This document shows, piece after piece, positions 7,201-15,234 of a stretch of DNA of 59,938 nucleotides (the first letter of the stretch is position 1; the number at the start of each line of letters is the position of its first letter). The notes below the pieces were generated by a model. The model saw only the letters and a list, made by a program, of their open reading frames with translations. It searched no databases and was not told the DNA's origin. Location of the stretch: positions 1 to 59,938 of the forward strand of contig NZ_JARJBB010000025.1 of NCBI RefSeq assembly GCF_029269835.1, in the 5' to 3' direction. The stretch comes from Streptomyces tropicalis (lineage in GTDB: Bacteria; Actinomycetota; Actinomycetes; Streptomycetales; Streptomycetaceae). Both the position numbers and the translations under genes were made by a program.

Positions 7201-9803
7201 TCGCCATGGTCACCACCGCCATCGCCAAGGGCGACCTGACGAAGAAGATCGACATCGACGCGCGCGGTGAGATCCTGGAGCTGAAGACGACGATCAACAC
7301 GATGGTCGACCAGTTGTCGTCGTTCGCCGAGGAGGTCACACGGGTGGCCCGCGAGGTGGGCACCGAGGGGCAGCTGGGCGGCCAGGCGCGGGTGCGGGAC
7401 GTCGACGGCACCTGGCGCGACCTGACCGAGTCGGTGAACGAGATGGCCGGGAACCTGACCCGGCAGGTGCGCGCGATCGCGCGGGTGGCGACCGCGGTGA
7501 CCCGCGGCGACCTGAACCTGAAGATCGACGTGGACGCCTCCGGTGAGATCCAGGAGCTCCAGGACTACATCAACAAGATGATCGCCAACCTGCGCGACAC
7601 CACCATCGCCAACAAGGAGCAGGACTGGCTCAAGGGCAACCTGGCCCGTATCTCCGCCCTGATGCAGGGCCGCCGGGACCTGGAGGACGTGGCGTCGCTG
7701 ATCATGAGCGAGCTGACGCCGGTGGTGTCCGCGCAGCACGGGGCGTTCTTCGTCGCGATGCCCGGGATGGACGGCCAGGACCTCGCGGTGGAGGGCGGCG
7801 ACCACTACGAGCTGCGGATGCTCGGGTCGTACGGCTACTCCATGGGCTCCATGCCGGCGTCGTTCCGGCCGGGGGAGGCGCTGATCGGCACGGCCGCCGA
7901 GGAGAAGCGCACGATCCTGGTGGAGAACGCGCCGACCGGGTACCTGAAGATCTCCTCCGGGCTCGGCGAGGCGCCGCCCGCGCAGGTGATCGTGCTGCCG
8001 GTGCTCTTCGAGGGCAAGGTGCTCGGCGTGATCGAGCTGGCGTCGTTCACGCCGTTCACGCAGATCCAGAAGGACTTCCTGAACCAGATCGCGGAGATGA
8101 TCGCGACCAGCGTCAACACCATCTCCGTCAACACCAAGACCGAGCAGCTGCTGAAGCAGTCCCAGGAGCTCACCGAGCAGCTGCGGCTGCGCTCGGAGGA
8201 GCTGGAACAGCGGCAGAAGGCGCTGCAGGCGTCCAACGCCGAGCTGGAGGAGAAGGCGGAGCTGCTGGCCCAGCAGAACCGCGACATCGAGGCGAAGAAC
8301 TCCGAGATCGAGGAGGCGCGGCAGGTCCTGGAGGAGCGCGCCGAGCAGCTCGCGGTGTCCATGCGCTACCGCAGCGAGTTCCTGGCCAACATGTCGCACG
8401 AGCTGCGTACGCCGCTGAACTCCCTGCTGATTCTGGCCAAGTTGCTCGCGGACAACGCCGAGGGGAACCTGTCGCCGAAGCAGGTGGAGTTCGCGGAGAC
8501 GATCCACGGCGCGGGATCGGACCTGCTCCAGCTGATCAACGACATCCTGGACCTGTCGAAGGTCGAGGCGGGCAAGATGGACGTCTCCCCGACGCGCATC
8601 GCGCTGGTGCAGCTGATCGACTACGTGGAGGCGACCTTCCGGCCGCTCACCGCGGAGAAGGGCCTGGACCTGTCGGTGCGAGTGTCGCCGGAACTGCCGG
8701 CCACGCTGCACACCGACGAGCAGCGGCTGCTGCAGGTGCTGCGGAACCTGCTGTCCAACGCGGTGAAGTTCACCGACTCCGGGTCGGTGGAACTGGTCAT
8801 CCGGCCGGCGCGGGGCGACGTCCCGCAGGCGATCCGCGAGCAGTTGCTGGAGGCGGGGTCGCTCAGCGACCCGGACGCGGAGCTGATCGCCTTCTCGGTC
8901 ACGGACACCGGCATCGGCATCGCGGGCAGCAAGATGCGGGTGATCTTCGAGGCGTTCAAGCAGGCCGACGGCACCACCAGCCGCAAGTACGGCGGCACCG
9001 GCCTGGGGCTGTCGATCTCGCGGGAGATCGCGCAGCTGCTCGGCGGTGAGATCCACGCGCAGAGCGAGCCGGGCCGCGGTTCGACCTTCACCCTGTACCT
9101 GCCGCTGCACCCGGGCGAACTGCCGCCGCAGGGCTACCAGCAGCCCGGCTCCGCGCTGGACGCCAACGAGCTGGTCGCGGCCGCCGAGTCGCCGCTGGCG
9201 GACCTGGCGGACCTGTCGAGGCTGTCCGCCGCGGAGATCGAGACGCCGGCGGAGGTGAAGTCGTACCAGGAGACGCAGAACGGTGCCGCCGCCCTGTTCC
9301 GGCGCCGCCGCCGGGCGCTGCCCGGCGGGGACCAGAGGCCCGCCGCGCACGGGCATCCGATGCCGGAGCACGCGTGGCCGTCGGGGGAGCAGGACGCGTC
9401 CGGGCAGGGGCACCGCGACGTCCGGTTCGGCGGTGAGAAGGTGCTGATCGTCGACGACGACATCCGCAACGTCTTCGCGCTGACCAGCGTTCTGGAGCAG
9501 CACGGCCTGTCCGTGCTGTACGCGGAGAACGGCCGCGAGGGCATCGAGGTGCTGGAGCAGCACGACGACGTGGCCGTCGTGCTGATGGACATCATGATGC
9601 CGGAGATGGACGGGTACGCGACGACGACGGCGATCCGCAGGATGCCTCAGTTCGCCGGACTGCCGATCATCGCGCTGACGGCCAAGGCGATGAAGGGGGA
9701 CCGGGAGAAGGCGATCGAGTCGGGCGCCTCCGACTACGTCACCAAGCCCGTCGACCCCGACCATCTGCTGGCCGTGATGCGGCAGTGGATGCGGTCCGCG
9801 TGA
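4290..9803 (+). CDS. osaA: OsaA-like poly-HAMP hybrid histidine kinase
   Basis: A soluble 1837-residue hybrid sensor kinase with no transmembrane segment. Residues about 60-1115 are a continuous array of HAMP units, ten of them with an exact 92-residue period (QVRNIAQVTTAVA, GDLSQKVTV, TMVDQLSSF, TRVAREVGTEG, GTWKDLTDSVN). A GAF domain follows (about 1130-1280), then a long coiled coil (about 1285-1355), a HisKA domain with MSHELRTPLN (phospho-acceptor His about 1370), an HATPase domain (DTGIGI and GGTGLGLSIS) and a receiver domain (about 1715-1835, phospho-acceptor Asp about 1767 in MDIMMPEMDG). The match is to S. coelicolor OsaA, needed with OsaB for osmoadaptation. The GTG at 4290 follows a good ribosome-binding site. 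OsaB is encoded about 295 nt downstream. Confidence 0.92.
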   Translation: MESDAATRSTKTRAKGGQPLSNQRKPRGGTTTVDTAALNRLLTALVSMRDGNFRKRLTVSGDGVMSEIAAVFNEVADRNMHLTGELSRVRRMVGREGKLTERLETGACEGSWAAAVENSNALVDDLVRPVSEVGRVLSAVAEGDLSPRMELRTQTPDGAGHPLRGEFLKVGRTVNNLVDQLSTFTDEVTRVASEVGTEGKLGGQAQVRGMSGSWKDLTDSVNTMAYRLTAQVRDIALVTTAVAKGDLSRKVTVHVAGEMLELKNTVNTMVDQLSAFSSEVTRVAREVGTDGILGGQAHVPGVDGTWKELTDSVNLMAGNLTAQVRGIAQVTTAVANGDLSQKVTVPARGEVAQLAETINQMTETLRIFADEVTRVANEVGAEGRLGGQANVPGAAGTWKDLTDSVNTVFRNLTTQVRDIAAVTTAVASGDLSQKVTVDVAGEMLELKNTVNGMVDQLSSFGAEVTRVAREIGVEGELGGQAQVAGAAGTWKDLTDSVNTAFRNLTGQVRNIAQVTTAVANGDLSQKVTVDVSGEMLQLKNTVNTMVDQLSSFADQVTRMARDVGTEGRLGGQARVDGVSGTWKELTDSVNFMAGNLTSQVRQIAQVTTAVARGDLSQKIDVDARGEILELKNTINTMVDQLSAFADQVTRVAREVGTEGRLGGQAQVPGVAGVWRDLTDSVNGMAGNLTAQVRNIAQVATAVARGDLSQKITVDARGEILELKNTLNTMVDQLSSFAQEVTRVAREVGTEGILGGQAEVQGVSGTWKDLTQSVNFMANNLTIQVRNIAEVTTAVAKGDLSKKITVDAKGEILELVTTVNTMVDQLSSFAEQVTRVAREVGTEGILGGQAHVPGVVGIWKDLSDNVNLMANNLTMQVRNISQVAAAVANGDLTRTVTIEARGEVAQLADTFNTMVKTLSSFADQVTKVAREVGTDGILGGQAYVPGVAGTWKDLTESVNQMASNLTGQVRNIAMVTTAIAKGDLTKKIDIDARGEILELKTTINTMVDQLSSFAEEVTRVAREVGTEGQLGGQARVRDVDGTWRDLTESVNEMAGNLTRQVRAIARVATAVTRGDLNLKIDVDASGEIQELQDYINKMIANLRDTTIANKEQDWLKGNLARISALMQGRRDLEDVASLIMSELTPVVSAQHGAFFVAMPGMDGQDLAVEGGDHYELRMLGSYGYSMGSMPASFRPGEALIGTAAEEKRTILVENAPTGYLKISSGLGEAPPAQVIVLPVLFEGKVLGVIELASFTPFTQIQKDFLNQIAEMIATSVNTISVNTKTEQLLKQSQELTEQLRLRSEELEQRQKALQASNAELEEKAELLAQQNRDIEAKNSEIEEARQVLEERAEQLAVSMRYRSEFLANMSHELRTPLNSLLILAKLLADNAEGNLSPKQVEFAETIHGAGSDLLQLINDILDLSKVEAGKMDVSPTRIALVQLIDYVEATFRPLTAEKGLDLSVRVSPELPATLHTDEQRLLQVLRNLLSNAVKFTDSGSVELVIRPARGDVPQAIREQLLEAGSLSDPDAELIAFSVTDTGIGIAGSKMRVIFEAFKQADGTTSRKYGGTGLGLSISREIAQLLGGEIHAQSEPGRGSTFTLYLPLHPGELPPQGYQQPGSALDANELVAAAESPLADLADLSRLSAAEIETPAEVKSYQETQNGAAALFRRRRRALPGGDQRPAAHGHPMPEHAWPSGEQDASGQGHRDVRFGGEKVLIVDDDIRNVFALTSVLEQHGLSVLYAENGREGIEVLEQHDDVAVVLMDIMMPEMDGYATTTAIRRMPQFAGLPIIALTAKAMKGDREKAIESGASDYVTKPVDPDHLLAVMRQWMRSA
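4830..7589 (+). repeat. Ten in-frame 276-bp tandem repeats encoding HAMP units
   Basis: The motif coding for LS(S/A/T)F recurs with an exact 276-nt period, at 4830, 5106, 5382, 5658, 5934, 6210, 6486, 6762, 7038 and 7314. Each unit encodes 92 residues and appears to hold two alternating HAMP-like modules. Units differ by scattered substitutions and no frame is lost. A more degenerate eleventh unit precedes the array. Confidence 0.92.
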
Positions 9804-10098
9804 ACGCGGCGGGAATCCGCGGTGGACACGCGATGCCGCCGACCCGGCGGGCCCGACGTCGTGTACGAGCACGGGAATCGGGGAACCTTCTGGTCTCCCG
9901 CCGCGTTTCCGCTACGGGTGTAGTGACATGCACAGTGACATCACGGTGACAGGGTGTGGCGACGGGCGGGGTGCGGCTACGATGACCGGCACAAGGACGG
10001 GCGGCGCAAGGGAGTCGTCCCCCGGGGCGGCACCGACCGGTGTCTCCCCACTTCCTGCGGACAGGGGCGGCCCCAAGCCGGGGCGAGGAGGGCGGGCC

Positions 10099-10779
10099 AT
10101 GGTGCAGAAGGCCAAGATCCTCCTGGTCGATGACCGGCCGGAGAATCTGCTGGCGCTGGAGGCCATCCTCTCTGCGCTCGATCAGACGCTGGTGCGGGCA
10201 TCGTCCGGGGAGGAAGCGCTGAAAGCGCTGCTCACGGACGACTTCGCGGTCATTCTGCTGGACGTCCAGATGCCGGGCATGGACGGCTTCGAGACGGCGG
10301 CGCACATCAAACGGCGGGAGAGGACCCGGGACATCCCGATCATCTTCCTCACCGCGATCAACCACGGCCCGCACCACACCTTCCGGGGGTACGCGGCCGG
10401 CGCGGTGGACTACATCTCCAAGCCGTTCGACCCGTGGGTGCTGCGTGCGAAGGTCTCCGTGTTCGTGGACCTGTACATGAAGAACTGCCAGTTGAAGGAG
10501 CAGGCGGCGCTGCTGCGGCTCCAGCTGGAGGGCGGCGGGCGCGGCGGTGCCGTCGAGGGCAAGGAGTCGGCCGGGCTGCTCGCCGAGCTCTCGGCCCGTC
10601 TCGCCGCCGTGGAGGAGCAGGCCGAGGCCCTGTCCAAGCAGCTCGACGACGACGCGGCCGATGCGGCCGCGGTGGCCACGGCGGCGCATCTGGAGCGCAA
10701 GCTGACCGGTCTGCGCCGGGCCCTGGACGCCCTGGAGCCGGGTACCGGCACCACGTCCTCGGTCTCCTCGCCGAGCTGA
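10099..10779 (+). CDS. osaB: OsaB-like response regulator with coiled-coil tail
   Basis: A 226-residue protein with an N-terminal receiver domain (residues 5-125: ILLVDDRPENLLALEAI, phospho-acceptor Asp about 55 in LLDVQMPGMDG, conserved Lys in YISKPFDP). The C-terminal part (about 130-210) is charged and helical, probably a coiled coil, and I see no DNA-binding domain. It therefore likely works through protein contacts. It follows osaA and matches OsaB of S. coelicolor, a regulator needed for growth and development at high osmolarity. The ATG at 10099 has a GGGCGAGGAGGG ribosome-binding region. The long spacer from osaA suggests it may have its own promoter. Confidence 0.9.
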   Translation: MVQKAKILLVDDRPENLLALEAILSALDQTLVRASSGEEALKALLTDDFAVILLDVQMPGMDGFETAAHIKRRERTRDIPIIFLTAINHGPHHTFRGYAAGAVDYISKPFDPWVLRAKVSVFVDLYMKNCQLKEQAALLRLQLEGGGRGGAVEGKESAGLLAELSARLAAVEEQAEALSKQLDDDAADAAAVATAAHLERKLTGLRRALDALEPGTGTTSSVSSPS

Positions 10780-11221
10780 TCCGCGGCCCGGGGGCCGTCC
10801 CGCGCGGGACGGGCGTCCGGCACCGCGACCGCCGGCCCGGCGCGTGAAGCGCCGCCCGGCGTGCGCGTGCGGCCGTGCGCGCCCGTACGGCACGCCGGAC
10901 GCGGCGGGCAGGTGGGTGGTGCGGGGTCCGGGCGCGGGGTGCGGCCAACGGGCGGAGCCGGTCCGGGCGCTGCCCGCGGACGGCGTGGGGTCCAGGGGGC
11001 GGGCGCGACCGACGAGCCGTGCGGGGCGCGGGAGTTCGACATCGGAAACCGGGACACGCCCGCCCATGTCGTCACCTTTTCGTCCAATCCGAACGGCCTG
11101 CTGTCCTGCTGCTGCGACCCGGTGAGGTCCCGTCAGTTTCCCGGCCCCGTCGGCACGACACGAACGGGTGAAGCACTGGGCACACGTGTCCGTCGCCGTC
11201 TCCACCGGTAACCTCACCTCC
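10780..11221. other. Intergenic region osaB-ftsK
   Basis: This stretch of 442 nt is very GC-rich, with a short palindrome GTCCCGCGCGGGAC near 10797-10810. It must contain the ftsK promoter. I see no convincing gene or structured RNA; the short open frames here lack ribosome-binding sites. Confidence 0.5.
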
Positions 11222-14023
11222 ATGGCCTCACGTCCCTCCGCAGCCAAGAAGCAGCCCGCCAGGAAGGCGGCCGCTCCCGCGAAGGCTCCGGCGAAGAAGG
11301 CCGCCGCCGCGAAGAAGGCACCCCCCAGGGCGGCCACGGCGAAGAGGCCTCCCGTCAGGAAGGCCCCTGCCAAGGCGCCGCCCCGCCCTGCGCCGAGTCC
11401 CACCGGGGGCGTGTACCGGCTCGTGCGCGCCCTGTGGCTGGGTGTCGCCCACGCTGTCGGCGCCGTGTTCCGCGGCATAGGGCACGGCGCGAAGAACCTG
11501 GACCCCGCCCACCGCAAGGACGGCGTCGCGCTGCTGCTGTTCGCCGTCGCGCTGGTCGTCGCCGCCGGCACCTGGGCGGACCTGCACGGCCCCGTCGGCG
11601 ACCTGGTCGAGATCCTGGTGACCGGCGCCTTCGGCCGGCTCGACCTGCTCGTGCCGATCCTGCTCGCGCTGATCGCCGTGCGGTTCATCCGGCACCCCGA
11701 ACAGCCCGAGGCCAACGGCCGCATCGTGATCGGCCTGTCCGCCCTCGTCATCGGCGTGCTCGGGCAGGTCCACATCGCCTGCGGCTCGCCGGCCCGCGGC
11801 GAGGGGATGCAGGCCATAAGGGACGCCGGCGGCCTCGTCGGCTGGGGCGTGGCGACCCCGCTGACGTACACCATGGGCGACGTCCTCGCCGTGCCCCTGC
11901 TGGTGCTGCTGACCGTCTTCGGTCTGCTCGTGGTCACGGCCACCCCGGTCAACGCGGTCCCGCAGCGGCTGCGGCTGCTCGGCGTGAGGCTCGGGATCCT
12001 GCACGACCCCGAGCCGATGGACGACGAGTTCGCCTACGACGACGAGCGCTACGAGGACCAGTGGCGCGAGGCGCTGCCCGCGCGCCCCCGTGGGCGCCGG
12101 AGCGCCTCCGGGGCGTACGACCCCGACGACGCGGAGCAGGAGGCCCTCTCGCAGCGCCGTGGACGCCCCCGGCGCTCCGCCGTGCCCCAGCCCGACCCGG
12201 GCCGTCAGCTCGACGCCGTGGACGTCGCGGCCGCGGCGGCCGCCGCACTCGACGGCGCGGTCCTGCACGGCATGCCCCCGTCCCCGGTCGTCGCCGACCT
12301 CACCCAGGGCGTGAGCGGGGGCGACCGCGCGGAGACGACGCCGACGCCCGTCCCGGCCGCCCGCCCCGAGAAGACCGCCCCCGCCGCGACGCCGGCCGAG
12401 GACGCCCCGGCGGGCCGCCCGGCGAAGGACGCCCCGGCTCCCCGTCCCCGGCCGGAGCGGCCCGCGGGGGTCCCCGACCTGACCAAGTCGCCGTCCGTCG
12501 CGCCCCGCGAGCTGCCCCCGCGCGCCGAGCAGCTCCAGCTGGCCGGGGACATCACCTACTCCCTGCCCTCGCTGGACCTGCTGGAGCGCGGTGGCCCCGG
12601 CAAGTCGCGCAGCGCCGCCAACGACGCGATCGTCGACTCGCTCACCACCGTCTTCACCGAGTTCAAGGTCGACGCCCGCGTCACCGGCTTCACCCGCGGC
12701 CCGACGGTCACGCGCTACGAGGTCGAACTGGGCCCCGCCGTGAAGGTCGAGCGGATCACCGCGCTCACCAAGAACATCGCCTACGCCGTCGCCAGCCCGG
12801 ACGTGCGGATCATCAGCCCCATCCCCGGCAAGTCCGCGGTCGGCATCGAGATCCCCAACACCGACCGGGAGATGGTCAACCTCGGCGACGTGCTGCGCCT
12901 CGCGGACGCGGCCGAGGACGACCACCCGATGCTGGTCGCGCTCGGCAAGGACGTCGAGGGCGGCTACGTGATGGCCAACATCGCGAAGATGCCGCACGTC
13001 CTCGTCGCGGGCGCCACCGGGTCCGGCAAGTCGTCCTGCATCAACTGCCTGATCACCTCGATCATGATGCGGGCCACGCCGGAGGACGTCCGCATGGTCC
13101 TGGTGGACCCCAAGCGCGTCGAGCTGACCGCCTACGAGGGCATCCCGCACCTGATCACGCCGATCATCACCAACCCCAAGCGGGCCGCCGAGGCGCTCCA
13201 GTGGGTCGTGCGCGAGATGGACCTGCGCTACGACGACCTGGCCGCCTACGGCTACCGGCACATCGACGACTTCAACGCGGCCGTGCGCAGCGGCAAGGCG
13301 AAGGCGCCCGAGGGCAGCGAGCGGGACCTCCAGCCCTACCCGTACCTGCTGGTGATCGTCGACGAGCTCGCCGACCTGATGATGGTGGCGCCGCGGGACG
13401 TCGAGGACGCCATCGTGCGCATCACCCAGCTCGCCCGCGCCGCCGGCATCCACCTCGTGCTGGCCACGCAGCGGCCCTCCGTCGACGTCGTCACCGGTCT
13501 GATCAAGGCGAACGTGCCCTCGCGGCTCGCCTTCGCCACCTCCTCGCTCGCCGACTCGCGCGTCATCCTCGACCAGCCCGGCGCCGAGAAGCTGATCGGC
13601 AAGGGCGACGGGCTCTTCCTGCCGATGGGCGCGAACAAGCCGACCCGCATGCAGGGCGCGTTCGTCACCGAGGACGAGGTCGCCGCCGTCGTCCAGCACT
13701 GCAAGGACCAGATGACGCCGGTCTTCCGGGAGGACGTCGTCGTCGGCGGCAAGCAGAAGAAGGAGATCGACGAGGACATCGGCGACGACCTCGACCTGCT
13801 GTGCCAGGCCGCCGAGCTGGTCGTCTCCACGCAGTTCGGTTCTACGTCGATGCTGCAGCGCAAGCTGCGCGTCGGCTTCGCCAAGGCCGGGAGGCTGATG
13901 GACCTGATGGAGTCGCGGAACATCGTCGGCCCCAGCGAGGGCTCCAAGGCGCGTGACGTTCTCGTGAAACCCGACGAGCTGGATGGCGTGCTGGCCGTGA
14001 TTCGCGGGGAGTCTGAGGGGTAG
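11222..14023 (+). CDS. ftsK: DNA translocase FtsK
   Basis: A 933-residue membrane-anchored ATPase that pumps chromosomal DNA during septation, in Streptomyces mainly at sporulation septa. The N-terminus is a Lys/Ala/Pro-rich basic tail of about 65 residues. Four predicted membrane helices follow between about 95 and 245, then a Pro/Ala-rich linker (about 270-450). The motor domain has a Walker A motif GATGSGKSS near residue 600 and a Walker B region LLVIVDELADLMM near 710. The C-terminal winged-helix gamma domain (about 855-925, with STSMLQRKLRVGFAKAGRLM) reads KOPS-type sequences in homologues. The ATG at 11222 was preferred over a longer in-frame start because the basic tail begins there. 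Confidence 0.96.
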   Translation: MASRPSAAKKQPARKAAAPAKAPAKKAAAAKKAPPRAATAKRPPVRKAPAKAPPRPAPSPTGGVYRLVRALWLGVAHAVGAVFRGIGHGAKNLDPAHRKDGVALLLFAVALVVAAGTWADLHGPVGDLVEILVTGAFGRLDLLVPILLALIAVRFIRHPEQPEANGRIVIGLSALVIGVLGQVHIACGSPARGEGMQAIRDAGGLVGWGVATPLTYTMGDVLAVPLLVLLTVFGLLVVTATPVNAVPQRLRLLGVRLGILHDPEPMDDEFAYDDERYEDQWREALPARPRGRRSASGAYDPDDAEQEALSQRRGRPRRSAVPQPDPGRQLDAVDVAAAAAAALDGAVLHGMPPSPVVADLTQGVSGGDRAETTPTPVPAARPEKTAPAATPAEDAPAGRPAKDAPAPRPRPERPAGVPDLTKSPSVAPRELPPRAEQLQLAGDITYSLPSLDLLERGGPGKSRSAANDAIVDSLTTVFTEFKVDARVTGFTRGPTVTRYEVELGPAVKVERITALTKNIAYAVASPDVRIISPIPGKSAVGIEIPNTDREMVNLGDVLRLADAAEDDHPMLVALGKDVEGGYVMANIAKMPHVLVAGATGSGKSSCINCLITSIMMRATPEDVRMVLVDPKRVELTAYEGIPHLITPIITNPKRAAEALQWVVREMDLRYDDLAAYGYRHIDDFNAAVRSGKAKAPEGSERDLQPYPYLLVIVDELADLMMVAPRDVEDAIVRITQLARAAGIHLVLATQRPSVDVVTGLIKANVPSRLAFATSSLADSRVILDQPGAEKLIGKGDGLFLPMGANKPTRMQGAFVTEDEVAAVVQHCKDQMTPVFREDVVVGGKQKKEIDEDIGDDLDLLCQAAELVVSTQFGSTSMLQRKLRVGFAKAGRLMDLMESRNIVGPSEGSKARDVLVKPDELDGVLAVIRGESEG

Positions 14024-14299
14024 CAGCACGACGGCCGGACCGGGGAGCCGCCTACTGCGGTCGGGTGCACCGTGACCCACCCGTTAGAGAGCAGTGGGCA
14101 ACCGTTTCCCCGGGACGTACGTCAAGTTGAGCGAAAGGACGGACGCGGCTCCCACCATGGGATCCAGGTCTGTCTCATCATCGGATTGTCCGGCCATTCC
14201 GATGGCGTAGAAAGTCATACCGCCGGGTCGCTCCACCCTTTCGCACCCCCCTAGACTGAACCCCCAGCACAGGCGGCTACACGCTCGAAAGGCGCCCCC

Positions 14300-15133
14300 G
14301 TGTCCATCGGCAACTCCCCCGAAGACGAGCGTCCGTTCGCAGACGTTTCTCCGGAAGACCGCCCCTCCATCGGCCGCGCCCTGCGACAGGCCCGGATCGC
14401 CGCCGGGCTGACCGTCGACGACGTCAGCAGCGCCACCCGCGTCCGCATCGGCATCGTGCACGCCATCGAGGCGGACGACTTCGGCCCCTGCGGGGGCGAC
14501 GTCTACGCGCGGGGGCACATCCGGACCCTGGCCAGGGCCGTGGGCCTCGACCCCGCCCCGCTCCTCGAGCAGTACGGCACCGCGCACGGCGGCAGCCCCG
14601 CCCCGACCCCGGCGGCCCCGCTCTTCGAGGCGGAACGCATCCGCCCGGAGCGGCGGGGGCCGAACTGGACCGCGGCCATGGTCGCCGCGATCGTCGTCGT
14701 GGTCGGATTCGTCGGGTTCACGGCCTTCAAGGGCGGTTCCGACGACGGCGCCCAGGTCGCCGAGGGCGCGACGCCGGCCTCGAGCAAGCCGGTCACGCCG
14801 ACGCCCAAGAGCAGCAAGCCCGCCGCCCCGAAGCCCGTGCCGTCCGACAGCGCCATCGCAGCCGCCCCGCAGGACAAGGTCACCGTGCAGGTCAGCGCTC
14901 CCAACGGGCGCAGCTGGATCTCCGCGAAGGACCACAACGGGCGGATGCTCTTCGACGGGCTCCTGGACAGGGGCCAGTCCAAGACCTTCCAGGACAGCGA
15001 CAAGATCAACCTGATTCTCGGCGACGCCGGAGCCATCGAGCTCTACGTCAACGGCAAGAAGATCGAGGACCAGTTCCAGCCCGGCGCTGTGGAACGCCTC
15101 ACGTACACCAAGGGCGATCCGCAGGTCGGATAG
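14300..15133 (+). CDS. RodZ-like helix-turn-helix membrane protein
   Basis: A 277-residue single-pass membrane protein. Residues about 24-100 form an HTH_25-type helix-turn-helix (IGRALRQARIAAGLTVDDVS, then YARGHIRTLARAVGLDP). A membrane helix lies at about 127-145 (MVAAIVVVVGFVGF), followed by a Pro/Lys/Ser-rich spacer and a C-terminal DUF4115-like beta domain (about 195-275) outside the membrane. This is the architecture of RodZ, which links cell-shape machinery to the envelope, and such genes commonly lie beside ftsK in actinobacteria. In Streptomyces the role is less defined. The GTG at 14300 has a modest GAAAGG site 8 nt upstream. The 276-nt gap before it holds no gene I can support. Confidence 0.8.
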   Translation: MSIGNSPEDERPFADVSPEDRPSIGRALRQARIAAGLTVDDVSSATRVRIGIVHAIEADDFGPCGGDVYARGHIRTLARAVGLDPAPLLEQYGTAHGGSPAPTPAAPLFEAERIRPERRGPNWTAAMVAAIVVVVGFVGFTAFKGGSDDGAQVAEGATPASSKPVTPTPKSSKPAAPKPVPSDSAIAAAPQDKVTVQVSAPNGRSWISAKDHNGRMLFDGLLDRGQSKTFQDSDKINLILGDAGAIELYVNGKKIEDQFQPGAVERLTYTKGDPQVG

Positions 15134-15234
15134 GCCCGCGGGCGGTCCCACGGGGTCTGTTGCCGACGGGGTCGGCCATGATCGGCCAACCCCGTCGACG
15201 TGGGGTGTCGGCGGGACGAAGTAGTCTTGAGCCC

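Noticed and set aside
4830..7589. CRISPR-like or satellite array
   Set aside because: The 276-bp units are coding, in frame and contiguous without spacers; they are HAMP repeats.
4197..9872. A 1891-codon open frame on the minus strand
   Set aside because: It is antisense to osaA; the high GC third positions and the repeat structure suppress stop codons. The product is Arg/His/Leu-rich noise with no domain.
14084..14218. Small minus-strand frame of 44 codons between ftsK and the RodZ-like gene
   Set aside because: Codon use is unlike the neighbours, there is no clear ribosome-binding site, and it overlaps the likely promoter of the RodZ-like gene.
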